From positions 186,001 through 250,000 of the forward strand of contig NZ_CANMIR010000004.1 in the NCBI RefSeq assembly GCF_947498015.1: a stretch of 64,000 nucleotides of DNA, read 5' to 3'. Shown in pieces: positions 1-7,475 of the stretch (position 1 is the first letter of the stretch; every line of letters starts with the position of its first letter). The position numbers and the translations under genes are program-made. This stretch comes from an uncultured Neptuniibacter sp. (GTDB lineage: Bacteria; Pseudomonadota; Gammaproteobacteria; Pseudomonadales; Balneatricaceae). The notes beneath the pieces were generated by a model. It was not told the DNA's origin. It saw nothing but the letters and a program-made list of their open reading frames with translations, and made no database searches.

Positions 1-289
1 GTTGGTATTCGCTGGATGATAAAAAAGGCTCAAAAAATGGAATGATGCTATGAGATCGAACAAATTCAATAAACGACAAACCACACGCTTTACTCAGCTC
101 TGGCATGATTGATAAGAAATCAGACGAGACTTGCATAGAGTGCCTGCCAAATAGCAAATCAAGCGTTGAACATATTGAGAACATTCCTGACCGCTCATAG
201 AAGCGATTGACCAGCGAGTAGGCGGTTTCGTCTGGTAGAGGTGATGGGAAAAAGGTTAATCGTGAGTTACTTGCATTACTTTTTCCCAT
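1..289 (-). CDS. TniQ/TnsD-family transposon targeting protein, N-terminal part
   Basis: The start is at 289 (ATG); the gene continues past the left edge, so only about 96 residues are visible. The N-terminus reads FFPSPLPDETAYSLVNRFYE at about residues 13-32, the typical opening of TniQ/TnsD proteins (F-P-x-P-x-x-D-E-x-x-Y-S). It begins 9 bp after the stop of the upstream tniQ gene, so the two are probably co-transcribed with the tns genes. In Tn7-type elements such a protein recognises the attachment site and recruits TnsC. Having two TniQ proteins suggests two target pathways, one fixed-site and one other. Which of them recognises gcvP cannot be told from the sequence. Confidence 0.85.
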   Translation of the reverse strand, partial: MGKSNASNSRLTFFPSPLPDETAYSLVNRFYERSGMFSICSTLDLLFGRHSMQVSSDFLSIMPELSKACGLSFIEFVRSHSIIPFFEPFLSSSEYQ

Positions 290-298
290 GATAATCTC

Positions 299-1291
299 CT
301 ACTGGATAAGGTAGCTATCCAGAGTTCTGTTCTTTGATAGAATAATCCAACTAATGATCAGCCAGCTCAGTGGGTGGACGAAACTGGATGTGTCGTAAAG
401 TAGTTTCAGATCAAGTGGAGAAATGTTGTCTCCAGCTTTAAATGAACCGCGCTCTTCCGTTTGGAAAAACCAGTTAATGACATCTAACGGAAGCTCGTCC
501 CTAATCATTTTCCTTGCGATGCTTGTACGCTTAATACCTGCAGCAGTTTTCGTTTTTGGGTCTATACCAAGTGCTTCAAAAAGATCTTTCCTCAATAGCT
601 GAACATCTAACTCAGACCCTGATTGCAGTTGCCTTGAAATCTCAGTTACCCAGTCAATGATGGGATGATTGGGAGTACTCTCATAGTTATCAAACGGGGT
701 ATGGCAGACAGGGCACCGATTCTCAGGAAACAGCCGTACTGATTTTTCTCTTATATCTGTCACTTGTGAACCACAGGAATTACATGCGCCTCGGAGTTGT
801 GATTCAGGGTGATGTTGGCAATGCGATATTCCTGGTAACTGATGCTCTACATGCCAATAGCTGAAGCCATATGTGTCATAGTCTTGCTGAGCACATTCGA
901 GGCACCATCTCCATTGTTTTGTCTGCCTATAACGGACCAGCTTTAACGGATGGAGGTTTTGTTTGTGGTTATAAATAGTGGACCAGTTTTCTCTACTTGG
1001 GATCTCCCTATGATCTCCTGGGATAAAAGAGCGGAAGTAATGCCATAAGCTATGGTTTCTCAATATTACATCTTGAGTGGTTCCATGGTATTGAGAACAA
1101 ACAGACGCGTATAAAGGGCGGAGTACATGCCCGCTACAGAATTCAGAACCATCTGATTTAGGATCATTCAAGAAATCTCGCCAATGATTAACAGTACCTA
1201 GTTTGATTCCTCTACAAACGGCACTTAGGAGATGTTCATTAGGCATAAGTACAGGCATGAAACTTATGCGTTGTGCTTTTGTAGCCATCAT
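299..1291 (-). CDS. tniQ: TniQ-family transposition protein
   Basis: A 330-residue protein. The N-terminal part (FMPVLMPNEHLLSAVCR) and the cysteine/histidine layout fit the TniQ domain: C130-x2-C133, a WHVEHQLPGISHCQHH segment at 146-161, C170-x2-C173 and C193-x2-C196, probably two zinc sites. TniQ proteins bridge a target-recognising element (DNA site or CRISPR effector) to TnsC. The start overlaps the tnsC stop (ATGA), with a GGGGGG-rich Shine-Dalgarno region just before tandem ATG codons, indicating translational coupling. It is shorter than Tn7 TnsD and close in size to TniQ of Tn5053 or CRISPR-associated elements. No cas gene lies inside the window. Confidence 0.88.
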   Translation of the reverse strand: MMATKAQRISFMPVLMPNEHLLSAVCRGIKLGTVNHWRDFLNDPKSDGSEFCSGHVLRPLYASVCSQYHGTTQDVILRNHSLWHYFRSFIPGDHREIPSRENWSTIYNHKQNLHPLKLVRYRQTKQWRWCLECAQQDYDTYGFSYWHVEHQLPGISHCQHHPESQLRGACNSCGSQVTDIREKSVRLFPENRCPVCHTPFDNYESTPNHPIIDWVTEISRQLQSGSELDVQLLRKDLFEALGIDPKTKTAAGIKRTSIARKMIRDELPLDVINWFFQTEERGSFKAGDNISPLDLKLLYDTSSFVHPLSWLIISWIILSKNRTLDSYLIQ

Positions 1292-2718
1292 CGTCCCCCC
1301 GTATGGGATGATAGAAGAGTAGCGTCTGTGGCGTTGTTCTCGTTATTTATATCAGATTCAGGTGATTCATCTTCTGGTTCACCCGCCTGATTATTTTCAT
1401 CCCAATCTTCAAGACACCAAGCGATGCTCCCATCTTTATTTCTAAAGGCTTTCTGTTCATATGAATCTAAGTCTCCAATCCTCAGGGCTGCCAGAGAATC
1501 TTCCATGTACTGGAATTGACTTTCAAATACACTTTTTAGAAGGTCTGTATCAAATGCTGAGCGTCCGCTTTGGACTGCGTAAAAAAGGTGTAAACGAGCC
1601 AATCTAGTCATCACTGCAGGTAAGCCAGCTGAATGATAGTGGAACTTTTGGATAAACTCCGGTTGGTTTATGAGAGTATCAGTTTCACCCCACACCTCGG
1701 GTAGGAATAAAGCTTCAATGAATCGAGCGAATTCTTTGGATTTTGGTTTAAGTAGTCCTAGCTTAAAATGTTGCTCACTGAGAATTCTTCTTTTGGTCTG
1801 TTCATTCATATTTATAACTGGAAGCCCTTTGTCTGTTGTTGATATGACCATAGGGATGCCTAGCTTATTGAACATGGCCTCAAGTGTTTGGAGATTAGGT
1901 GCATCTTTTGTTTCGCTGTAATTGAGGAAAAATTGCATCTCGTCGAGGTGAACTAGGCCTATATAGTGATTAGCTGCAATTGCTTGGACAGCAGAAATAA
2001 ATTGATCTACTGATAGGTTTTTAGTTCTGGGGAAATATTCAGGGTAGTAGCGTTCTATGCCTAATGCTTCATCTACAGACTTCATGAAATTAAGGCAAAG
2101 GGCTTTAGTACTAGGGGTGGTTGGTGCATCAAAGCTTACCCAGACAATTTGATCTTGTTGAAAAGACTCGTGTTCTTTGTAGCCTGAATGAGTGATTACT
2201 TGCGGGATTAACCCCAGTACTGCGCGAATGATACTGGTTTTTCCTGAGCCAGAGGGGCCTGAGACGATAGAACCTGGAGCAGTTGTCATTCCCGGAGGGA
2301 TGATTTTGTGCATTAGAGCAGGTTTTTCTTTGGTGCCTGCTTTAGTGTTAGCTTTAACGTTTCCCGAGTTATCCTCTTCATCATGAATTAGAAGATCACG
2401 TTCAGATAGCTCATGGAGGAATTTTGTCATTGTTTTTGAGAATGGATTTCTGAAACGATATCCATCCAGAATAAACTCCATGAATTTGTCATACAGAAGA
2501 GGGGTGATCTGTGGGGCTACAAATACTTCTGAAAGTCTACGGATATTCATGTTCTGGTAGAACCGAGGTTGTGTATGAAAATCCTCAACAAACTCTGGGG
2601 TGTAGTTGATTAAAGCCCTGACCTTATCTGAGCATAAAATGACTTGAATGGCTTCTGTTAGTGGGTTTCCATTAAGCTCTGGATCTGGGTGTTCTTGGTA
2701 GATTGGTTTGACTCGCAT
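1288..2718 (-). CDS. tnsC: TnsC-like AAA+ ATPase, transposition regulator
   Basis: A 476-residue ATP-binding regulator that connects target selection (TniQ/TnsD) with the TnsA/TnsB transposase. Walker A GPSGSGKT is at residues 154-161, Walker B LVHLDE at 255-260, and a sensor-1-like VISTTDKG follows near 292. An N-terminal extension of about 130 residues precedes the ATPase core, and the C-terminal 50 residues are acidic and Asn/Glu-rich, probably disordered. It starts 20 bp after the tnsB stop and overlaps the downstream tniQ by 4 bp. The family assignment rests on the motifs and on operon position. Confidence 0.93.
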   Translation of the reverse strand: MRVKPIYQEHPDPELNGNPLTEAIQVILCSDKVRALINYTPEFVEDFHTQPRFYQNMNIRRLSEVFVAPQITPLLYDKFMEFILDGYRFRNPFSKTMTKFLHELSERDLLIHDEEDNSGNVKANTKAGTKEKPALMHKIIPPGMTTAPGSIVSGPSGSGKTSIIRAVLGLIPQVITHSGYKEHESFQQDQIVWVSFDAPTTPSTKALCLNFMKSVDEALGIERYYPEYFPRTKNLSVDQFISAVQAIAANHYIGLVHLDEMQFFLNYSETKDAPNLQTLEAMFNKLGIPMVISTTDKGLPVINMNEQTKRRILSEQHFKLGLLKPKSKEFARFIEALFLPEVWGETDTLINQPEFIQKFHYHSAGLPAVMTRLARLHLFYAVQSGRSAFDTDLLKSVFESQFQYMEDSLAALRIGDLDSYEQKAFRNKDGSIAWCLEDWDENNQAGEPEDESPESDINNENNATDATLLSSHTGGR

Positions 2719-2738
2719 ATTAAGCTCCTGAAATTTTT

Positions 2739-4943
2739 TTAGTAATTGGCGGCAAGTTCTTCGTCTATGTCGGAAAAGGATGTTGGCTCTGGAGATGGGG
2801 ACTTATTTGTTCCGTAATCCTCCCGGATTAACTGCACAATTTTGCTATGATTGAAGGCTGCCATGACCTCTTTAGATTCCTTAACATCACTTGGAATGCC
2901 TTTACGGTAGGGGTGATCTAGGATTTGAGCTGAATTAATTCTACGGGCCTGCGCTTCTTCGAATCTTAATTGCGCATCTTCTCGCATTGCTGCTTGCTCT
3001 AGTTCGTAGAGTTCATCTGCGAATTCTTCCATCTTATCCATCACCGCTTCTCGCAGCTGATTCTGAGCCCAATGATCTGCGTCTTTCAGTTTTAGCTCGA
3101 CGATGTTCCCGTCGTCATCTCGGTGCCAGATATAGCTTGTCGTTGCATTAGTTATTCGAACTGGGATTTTGTAGCTCTCATCAAATTTGGCTTTACCATA
3201 AACTCCCTTCTCGTAGCCCTCAGGGTAGTCATATTCAAGTCCAGCATGCTTAACGCAATCACCTGTAACGGTTGCTTCCTCTTCACGCATAAAAGCAAAA
3301 CGTAGCTTGGCCTTATCTTTAATGATGCGCCCACCACCCATTTCTCTCTCCATGCCCATGTTGAAAATTGCTTGAGGAGTGATCCCCGAGCAATTTTTAG
3401 CCATAGTGAAGTTCAGCCTCTTTAACCTGTTTGCATGATTGTTGTGCTTGATAATACGTTTACCTAGAGCTATCACGAGTGAGCGATAGTCCCAAACAGC
3501 GTCATTTGCTGGATGGGGTAGGTCTCTTAGCTGTTGTTTATGAACATACCCTGGTTGGAAGTGGGTAAAGTCTTCGTTTAAAAAACCAAAGCCTCGCTCG
3601 ACGACTGATTTAGCATCACCTCTGAAGATAGGTGCGTAATCAATCATGTCGATTCCTAATTCATCTAGGAGCATCGATTTAATATTGAATTCGGATATGA
3701 CTTCGGATCCATTGTCACCAAAGACCTTCCGTGGGGTATGGTGACAGGGCCATTTATCTTCAGCTAATGTCCAACCAATCGATTTTGCCCACTCTGACTT
3801 ATTGATACATGCGTGATAGAGGGCTTCAGAAGCGCCGACCCAATCCGGGCCATGAAATCCGAGATAGTAGCCAACGATGCAGGTGCTCCATACATCTACA
3901 ACTAAATAGAGAACGGGTCTGCCGCAAGTTTTGATTTTGGGGTTATAGGGATAGCGGACATACAGATCCAGAATGGTAGCATCGATTGCATAACAGTAGC
4001 CGGGACCGATGATTCCATCCCGAGCAAGGCCTGTTTTAACTGCTTTGTCTTTTTTGAAATTCAGTTCGCCAACCTGGAGCTTTAATTTATCTTCATCCTT
4101 AAGTAGATAATTTAAATGTTCCCTGAACATCCCAAATGAAATGCGATCTTCTTCATCATGAAGCCAGTTATAGAAGTCTTCTCCGTTTGGCGTAGTCCGA
4201 ATAATGACGTGGCATTCATAGCGCAATTGATACTCTTCAAATAGCCGTTTGTAACTAAATTTTCTAAATTGCTCACGGTTTGAAATTTGGAGTTTTTTAA
4301 GTAAATCAAGTATGTTCAGTTTGTCCTGAGCGGTCATAGGTCGCGCTTTTGAACGCACAGGTACTTTTTGTCCATGCCTATTTACCCGAGTTTTTCGGCC
4401 CCTCTTTGATTGGCCTTCTTCTGGTTTGTCATAAACAGTACGATTTCCACATTTTTTATAGGAGATGGGAAGGAGGGCGTTAGTGGCACCACCAAACGTC
4501 AAAAAACGGTTGAGTAACCGCCGCATTTGGCCAGCGTTTACAGATTTTTTTTTAGAGATCTTAAGTATTTTTTTAGAGATGCTTTCGCCAAAGATGTACT
4601 TAAGCCAAAGTTTTTTATTTTCTACAATTGGTTTGATAATTCGATAGTTTTTATCTCGAATGTCGAGCCATTTGTGAAATCCGCCATATTCCAACCATTT
4701 ATCAGGCTTCAACATCATGGCTGGTAGAGAAAGGCAACCGTTCTGAATTAACGTACCTGCATTCAATTCAGATTCGATCTGATCAAAAGTTTTTACGATG
4801 GATTTTTTATATTGATACTTTTTCTGAAACCAGTCGCCGCGTTTCACTAGAGCAAGTTTCCGTCTCTCATGACATACTTCAAGTACGAAGTATTCTTCGC
4901 CACTACTTGCTCTCAATAAAAGATCGAACTTACCAAGATTCAT
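2739..4943 (-). CDS. tnsB: TnsB-like DDE transposase
   Basis: A 734-residue transposase that binds the end repeats and performs the 3'-end cleavage and joining. The RNase H-like catalytic core carries the DDE triad: D321 (YAIDATILDLYV), D410 (VFGDNGSE) and E449 (AKSVVERGFG). A basic region near 178-200 (KRGRKTRVNRHGQ) and the N-terminal 300 residues should hold the DNA-binding domains. The C-terminal tail, rich in Glu/Ala helices (about 640-690) and ending with an acidic segment, is where TnsB proteins usually contact TnsC. The start overlaps the preceding small gene (ATGA), so it is translated from the tnsA operon. Confidence 0.95.
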   Translation of the reverse strand: MNLGKFDLLLRASSGEEYFVLEVCHERRKLALVKRGDWFQKKYQYKKSIVKTFDQIESELNAGTLIQNGCLSLPAMMLKPDKWLEYGGFHKWLDIRDKNYRIIKPIVENKKLWLKYIFGESISKKILKISKKKSVNAGQMRRLLNRFLTFGGATNALLPISYKKCGNRTVYDKPEEGQSKRGRKTRVNRHGQKVPVRSKARPMTAQDKLNILDLLKKLQISNREQFRKFSYKRLFEEYQLRYECHVIIRTTPNGEDFYNWLHDEEDRISFGMFREHLNYLLKDEDKLKLQVGELNFKKDKAVKTGLARDGIIGPGYCYAIDATILDLYVRYPYNPKIKTCGRPVLYLVVDVWSTCIVGYYLGFHGPDWVGASEALYHACINKSEWAKSIGWTLAEDKWPCHHTPRKVFGDNGSEVISEFNIKSMLLDELGIDMIDYAPIFRGDAKSVVERGFGFLNEDFTHFQPGYVHKQQLRDLPHPANDAVWDYRSLVIALGKRIIKHNNHANRLKRLNFTMAKNCSGITPQAIFNMGMEREMGGGRIIKDKAKLRFAFMREEEATVTGDCVKHAGLEYDYPEGYEKGVYGKAKFDESYKIPVRITNATTSYIWHRDDDGNIVELKLKDADHWAQNQLREAVMDKMEEFADELYELEQAAMREDAQLRFEEAQARRINSAQILDHPYRKGIPSDVKESKEVMAAFNHSKIVQLIREDYGTNKSPSPEPTSFSDIDEELAANY

Positions 4944-5131
4944 GTAGATTCCTCTTGGTTTAACTTCAACGCAATTTCATTAAATGAGACCATTAATGGT
5001 TTGGGGTACTGATTATTTAGACCTTCAGGTCGTTTAAGCTTGAGCTCCATAACGCTATGAGGGGCGGGGGCAGTAATAAGAAGCTCCGCAACGTGATTAT
5101 TTGTTGTAGAAATATCTTTATGCAATTTCAT
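4940..5131 (-). CDS. Small unknown protein between tnsA and tnsB (63 aa)
   Basis: A 63-residue reading frame, taking the ATG at 5131, one base after the tnsA stop codon. A GAG-type Shine-Dalgarno lies within the tnsA end. The frame stays open further upstream inside tnsA, but the 5131 start avoids a long overlap. Its own stop overlaps the tnsB ATG (ATGA), so tnsA, this gene and tnsB are tightly coupled. The product opens MKLHKDISTTNNHVAELLI and has no transmembrane segment, cysteines or motif that I recognise. The tight coupling argues for a real transposition-related protein, but this is inference. I know of no Tn7 counterpart. Confidence 0.6.
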   Translation of the reverse strand: MKLHKDISTTNNHVAELLITAPAPHSVMELKLKRPEGLNNQYPKPLMVSFNEIALKLNQEEST

Positions 5132-5132
5132 C

Positions 5133-6056
5133 TCAGAGCATCTCAATAGTTGACGAAAGGGTGATTCGTTTTGAAACATCCAGTGGTAGGTAGTGATGTG
5201 TGCCACAGAAACGAAACAAGTTAAGGCATTCAGAAAAAGAGATTCTGAGTCTTTGAGCGGTTAGTTCTAGTAAGTCGTCAAGAATATGGACGGGGTGCTT
5301 CCTAAAGACCCTAAGGAAGATAGTGATGAATCTGATGAGTTGTTCTTCTGTGTAGTCTTTTGGCTGGAATTCTTTCAACCAGTTGATGCTATATTCAGTT
5401 GATTTAGATAGTTCTCGATCAGTTAGAATTTCGAATTCCTGGCCAAGATGCTTTGTGTGATATTCCTCAGCAATATCAATTTTTTGCCATTCGCGTGTTA
5501 TTGGCTTTTCTTCACCGTTCTCATCGACCTTGTAGAGTCCATCGTAGTAACGAACAAACACAGCAATTTCTTTTCGCTCCTTTGTTTGTCTATCTGTGCC
5601 TTCCATAACAATGTCCGTAGACATAGTTTTAGCAGCGTGCTCTGTCCAATCTCGAGGATGAATTACGTGAAGCGAGTTTGCGATGTCTATTGTTTTCTTG
5701 AGTGGAAGAAGAGGGACCTGAGTTTTAAAAGTGGCATCCTTATACACAAAGCGCAGGTAGGTCATTGCCCTAAGTTCAAGGTCACTTGCGTATACATTTA
5801 GAATGTTGGTGTCTGGCTCAGCGTGAAGATGCCGCCTTCCAACCTTCCATGTATTTCTCAACGTTACGAATGAACCATGATGGCCTTTGCTTTCTGTTTT
5901 TCTCTCCCAAGTTGCGATCTTTTTCTGTTCTGTTTCTGTGACAATCGCTTGGTAAAGCTTATTACGTTGGCCTTCCTCAGGGAGTGATGGTCTCTCACGA
6001 TTACGCTGGTGGAAGATGGGTTTGTTATAAGCCTGTAGATGTTGGATTGTGGTCAT
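5133..6056 (-). CDS. tnsA: TnsA-like transposase endonuclease subunit
   Basis: About 307 residues from the ATG at 6056, which has AGG six bases upstream; a TTG in frame at 6071 is a less likely start. TnsA makes the 5'-end cuts that allow cut-and-paste transposition with TnsB. The endonuclease core is recognisable: E94 (SDLE), D148 (MSTDIV) and the strand IAVFVRYYDGL followed by WQKIDIAEEYHTKHLGQEFE and ILTDREL, which match the usual AVSVKY...KLEIERRYW...IVTE pattern of the family. The residue aligned with the catalytic lysine is R169. The remaining C-terminal part (about 215-307) fits the winged-helix domain that binds TnsC. It is first in the leftward tns operon. Confidence 0.88.
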   Translation of the reverse strand: MTTIQHLQAYNKPIFHQRNRERPSLPEEGQRNKLYQAIVTETEQKKIATWERKTESKGHHGSFVTLRNTWKVGRRHLHAEPDTNILNVYASDLELRAMTYLRFVYKDATFKTQVPLLPLKKTIDIANSLHVIHPRDWTEHAAKTMSTDIVMEGTDRQTKERKEIAVFVRYYDGLYKVDENGEEKPITREWQKIDIAEEYHTKHLGQEFEILTDRELSKSTEYSINWLKEFQPKDYTEEQLIRFITIFLRVFRKHPVHILDDLLELTAQRLRISFSECLNLFRFCGTHHYLPLDVSKRITLSSTIEML

Positions 6057-6558
6057 GGTGAGCCTAATCAAAATGTTAGCTCATAAGAGCCTAATCTAAG
6101 AATATTGATTACGCAAAAATAAAATCCTTATAAAACAATAATTTACGTTATAATAATTATAATGAACGATGTGATAGGAAAAAGTAAATAAGGGCCTAAG
6201 AAATCAAAAAATCTCTTGTTTTTCATATATCTAAAAGTTATATCTATTATAATTAAAAGCATTATAATAATTATAACGTTTGTTTTTTGTACAATTTTCG
6301 CTTCAAAATATGCCAAAAATCTTTTTTATATCAATGTGATATATGGTTATTCCTTTTTCTATTTTCTTGGCTGCCAGGAGGCTGGAGGCTACGTAGTTAG
6401 AGGCTTTGACGTATTTTGATAGACATTTATCGGGCATGTGATCTTTACCTTGGCCGTTACTAGATTATTTCCCAAAAAGTCTGTTTTTTCGGTACTGGTG
6501 TTGTATCGTTTTGTGAAATGTTCGTTTAACGGTTTGATACACGCTCCGGAGGCGAGAT
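6057..6558. other. AT-rich divergent intergenic region, tnsA and recombinase
   Basis: About 500 bp with no convincing gene. A 67-codon frame at 6216-6419 has no good ribosome site and a hydrophobic low-complexity product, and was not accepted. The region must contain the promoters for the leftward tns operon and the rightward recombinase. The visible structure is the inverted pair of AT palindromes at 6146 and 6260. A clear GGAGG Shine-Dalgarno stands at about 6548-6552 for the recombinase. Confidence 0.6.
6146..6278. promoter_or_regulatory. Pair of inverted 19-bp operator-like sites upstream of tnsA
   Basis: Positions 6146-6164 read CGTTATAATAATTATAATG and positions 6260-6278 read CATTATAATAATTATAACG. 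Each is a near-perfect AT palindrome with distinct ends (CGTT/ATG), and one is the inverse of the other, differing only in the centre. The pair lies in the 500-bp AT-rich gap between divergent tnsA and the recombinase. This is the layout of a repressor or partition-type binding region controlling transposase expression. No protein can be assigned. Confidence 0.5.
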
Positions 6559-7246
6559 ATGAGAAACGACAAACTGATTGCGTATTACAGGGTTTCCACG
6601 TTCAGGCAGGGTAAGAGTGGTCTGGGTCTTGAAGCTCAGCGTCATGACGTTGAAGCGTACGCTGCAATGACCGGTCAGATTGTTAGCGCTGAATACACCG
6701 AAGTTGAGTCGGGCGGTAATAGTAAGCGTCCTGAGCTGCAGTTAGCTATTAAGCGTTGCCAGTTGATCCGTGGAACATTAGTAATCGCTAAGTTGGATCG
6801 TCTGTCTCGATCTGTTGGTTTTATTGCACAGCTTCAAGATTCCGGAGTGCCATTCACAGCTTGTGATATGCCAGAGGCGAATGAAACAATTGATGTCTGT
6901 GATGGCGCAGGCAGAGCGAAAAGCAATCTCAGTTCGTACCAAGGCTGCGCTACAGGCAGCAAAGGCAAAAGGAGTGAAGCTGGGTAATCCTCGTTTGGCA
7001 GAGGCTAGAGAAGCCCGGCAGGGGGATGTTACAGCTAAGGCACGTGCAGCACGATCAGATAGAGCAAACAAACATGCCTTATTAGTTCTGGGTGAAATTC
7101 AAAGAGCCAAGGCTGAAGGGAATTCTACCCTGGGTGACCTCGCTGACTGGTTGAATGAGCAGGAGATCACCACAGCAAGGGGCTGTAAATGGACTAGAAC
7201 TGCAGTTAGTAGGGTTTTAAAACGTCTTCAGGATCTTAATTCCTAG
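6559..7246 (+). pseudogene. Serine recombinase (resolvase family), frameshifted
   Basis: The first frame (from ATG 6559, GGAGG six bases upstream) gives the resolvase N-terminus: LIAYYRVSTFRQGKSGLGLE with the catalytic Ser of RVST, then LVIAKLDRLSRSVGFIAQLQ. Near 6890 the reading jumps by one base, and the family sequence continues in another frame: VMAQAERKAISVRTKAALQA, a basic linker and a C-terminal helix-turn-helix ending near 7246. Compared with typical family members (NELTIHILAAVAQ) about three residues are missing at the junction, consistent with a small deletion of about 8 nt. No slippery sequence for programmed shifting is visible, so I call it broken. In a transposon it would act as a resolvase or site-specific recombinase. 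Confidence 0.85.
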
Positions 7247-7247
7247 A

Positions 7248-7364
7248 GAAGTTATAAAGGCGTTTGTTGGTCATTCCATAGGTGATGATGTACAGGAAAT
7301 ATATGAAGGGGAATATGCCCTTCCTACTCTGCATGTGCATTTTACCAAGTTAAACTACCCTTAA
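7248..7364 (+). pseudogene. Tyrosine recombinase (integrase) C-terminal remnant
   Basis: An open frame in this gap encodes FVGHSIGDDVQEIYEGEYAL, then a short tail ending KLNYP and a TAA stop at 7362. The GHS...Y arrangement (His to Tyr ten residues apart) and the ending match the C-terminus of phage-type integrases, with the Tyr as nucleophile. The frame is closed by a stop at 7218, so nothing of the catalytic domain upstream remains. It is a fossil of a second integrating element or of a replaced cargo block. Confidence 0.6.
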
Positions 7365-7475
7365 CTTGATTTTACAGAGATATCTTGGGTTGATTTTAGA
7401 AAAGACTCAATGAGTGGCGTGGTCAAAGAGCAGTTAAGCTTTTGGCATAGGAACCCAGTAATCAAAGGATAGATA

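Noticed and set aside
6216-6419. 67-codon frame in the AT-rich gap upstream of the recombinase
   Set aside because: The product is low-complexity Ile/Phe-rich, without a Shine-Dalgarno. It overlaps the palindrome region.
6880-6905. Programmed frameshift in the serine recombinase
   Set aside because: There is no slippery heptamer, stem or internal Shine-Dalgarno at the junction, and residues of the family are missing, which fits a deletion better.
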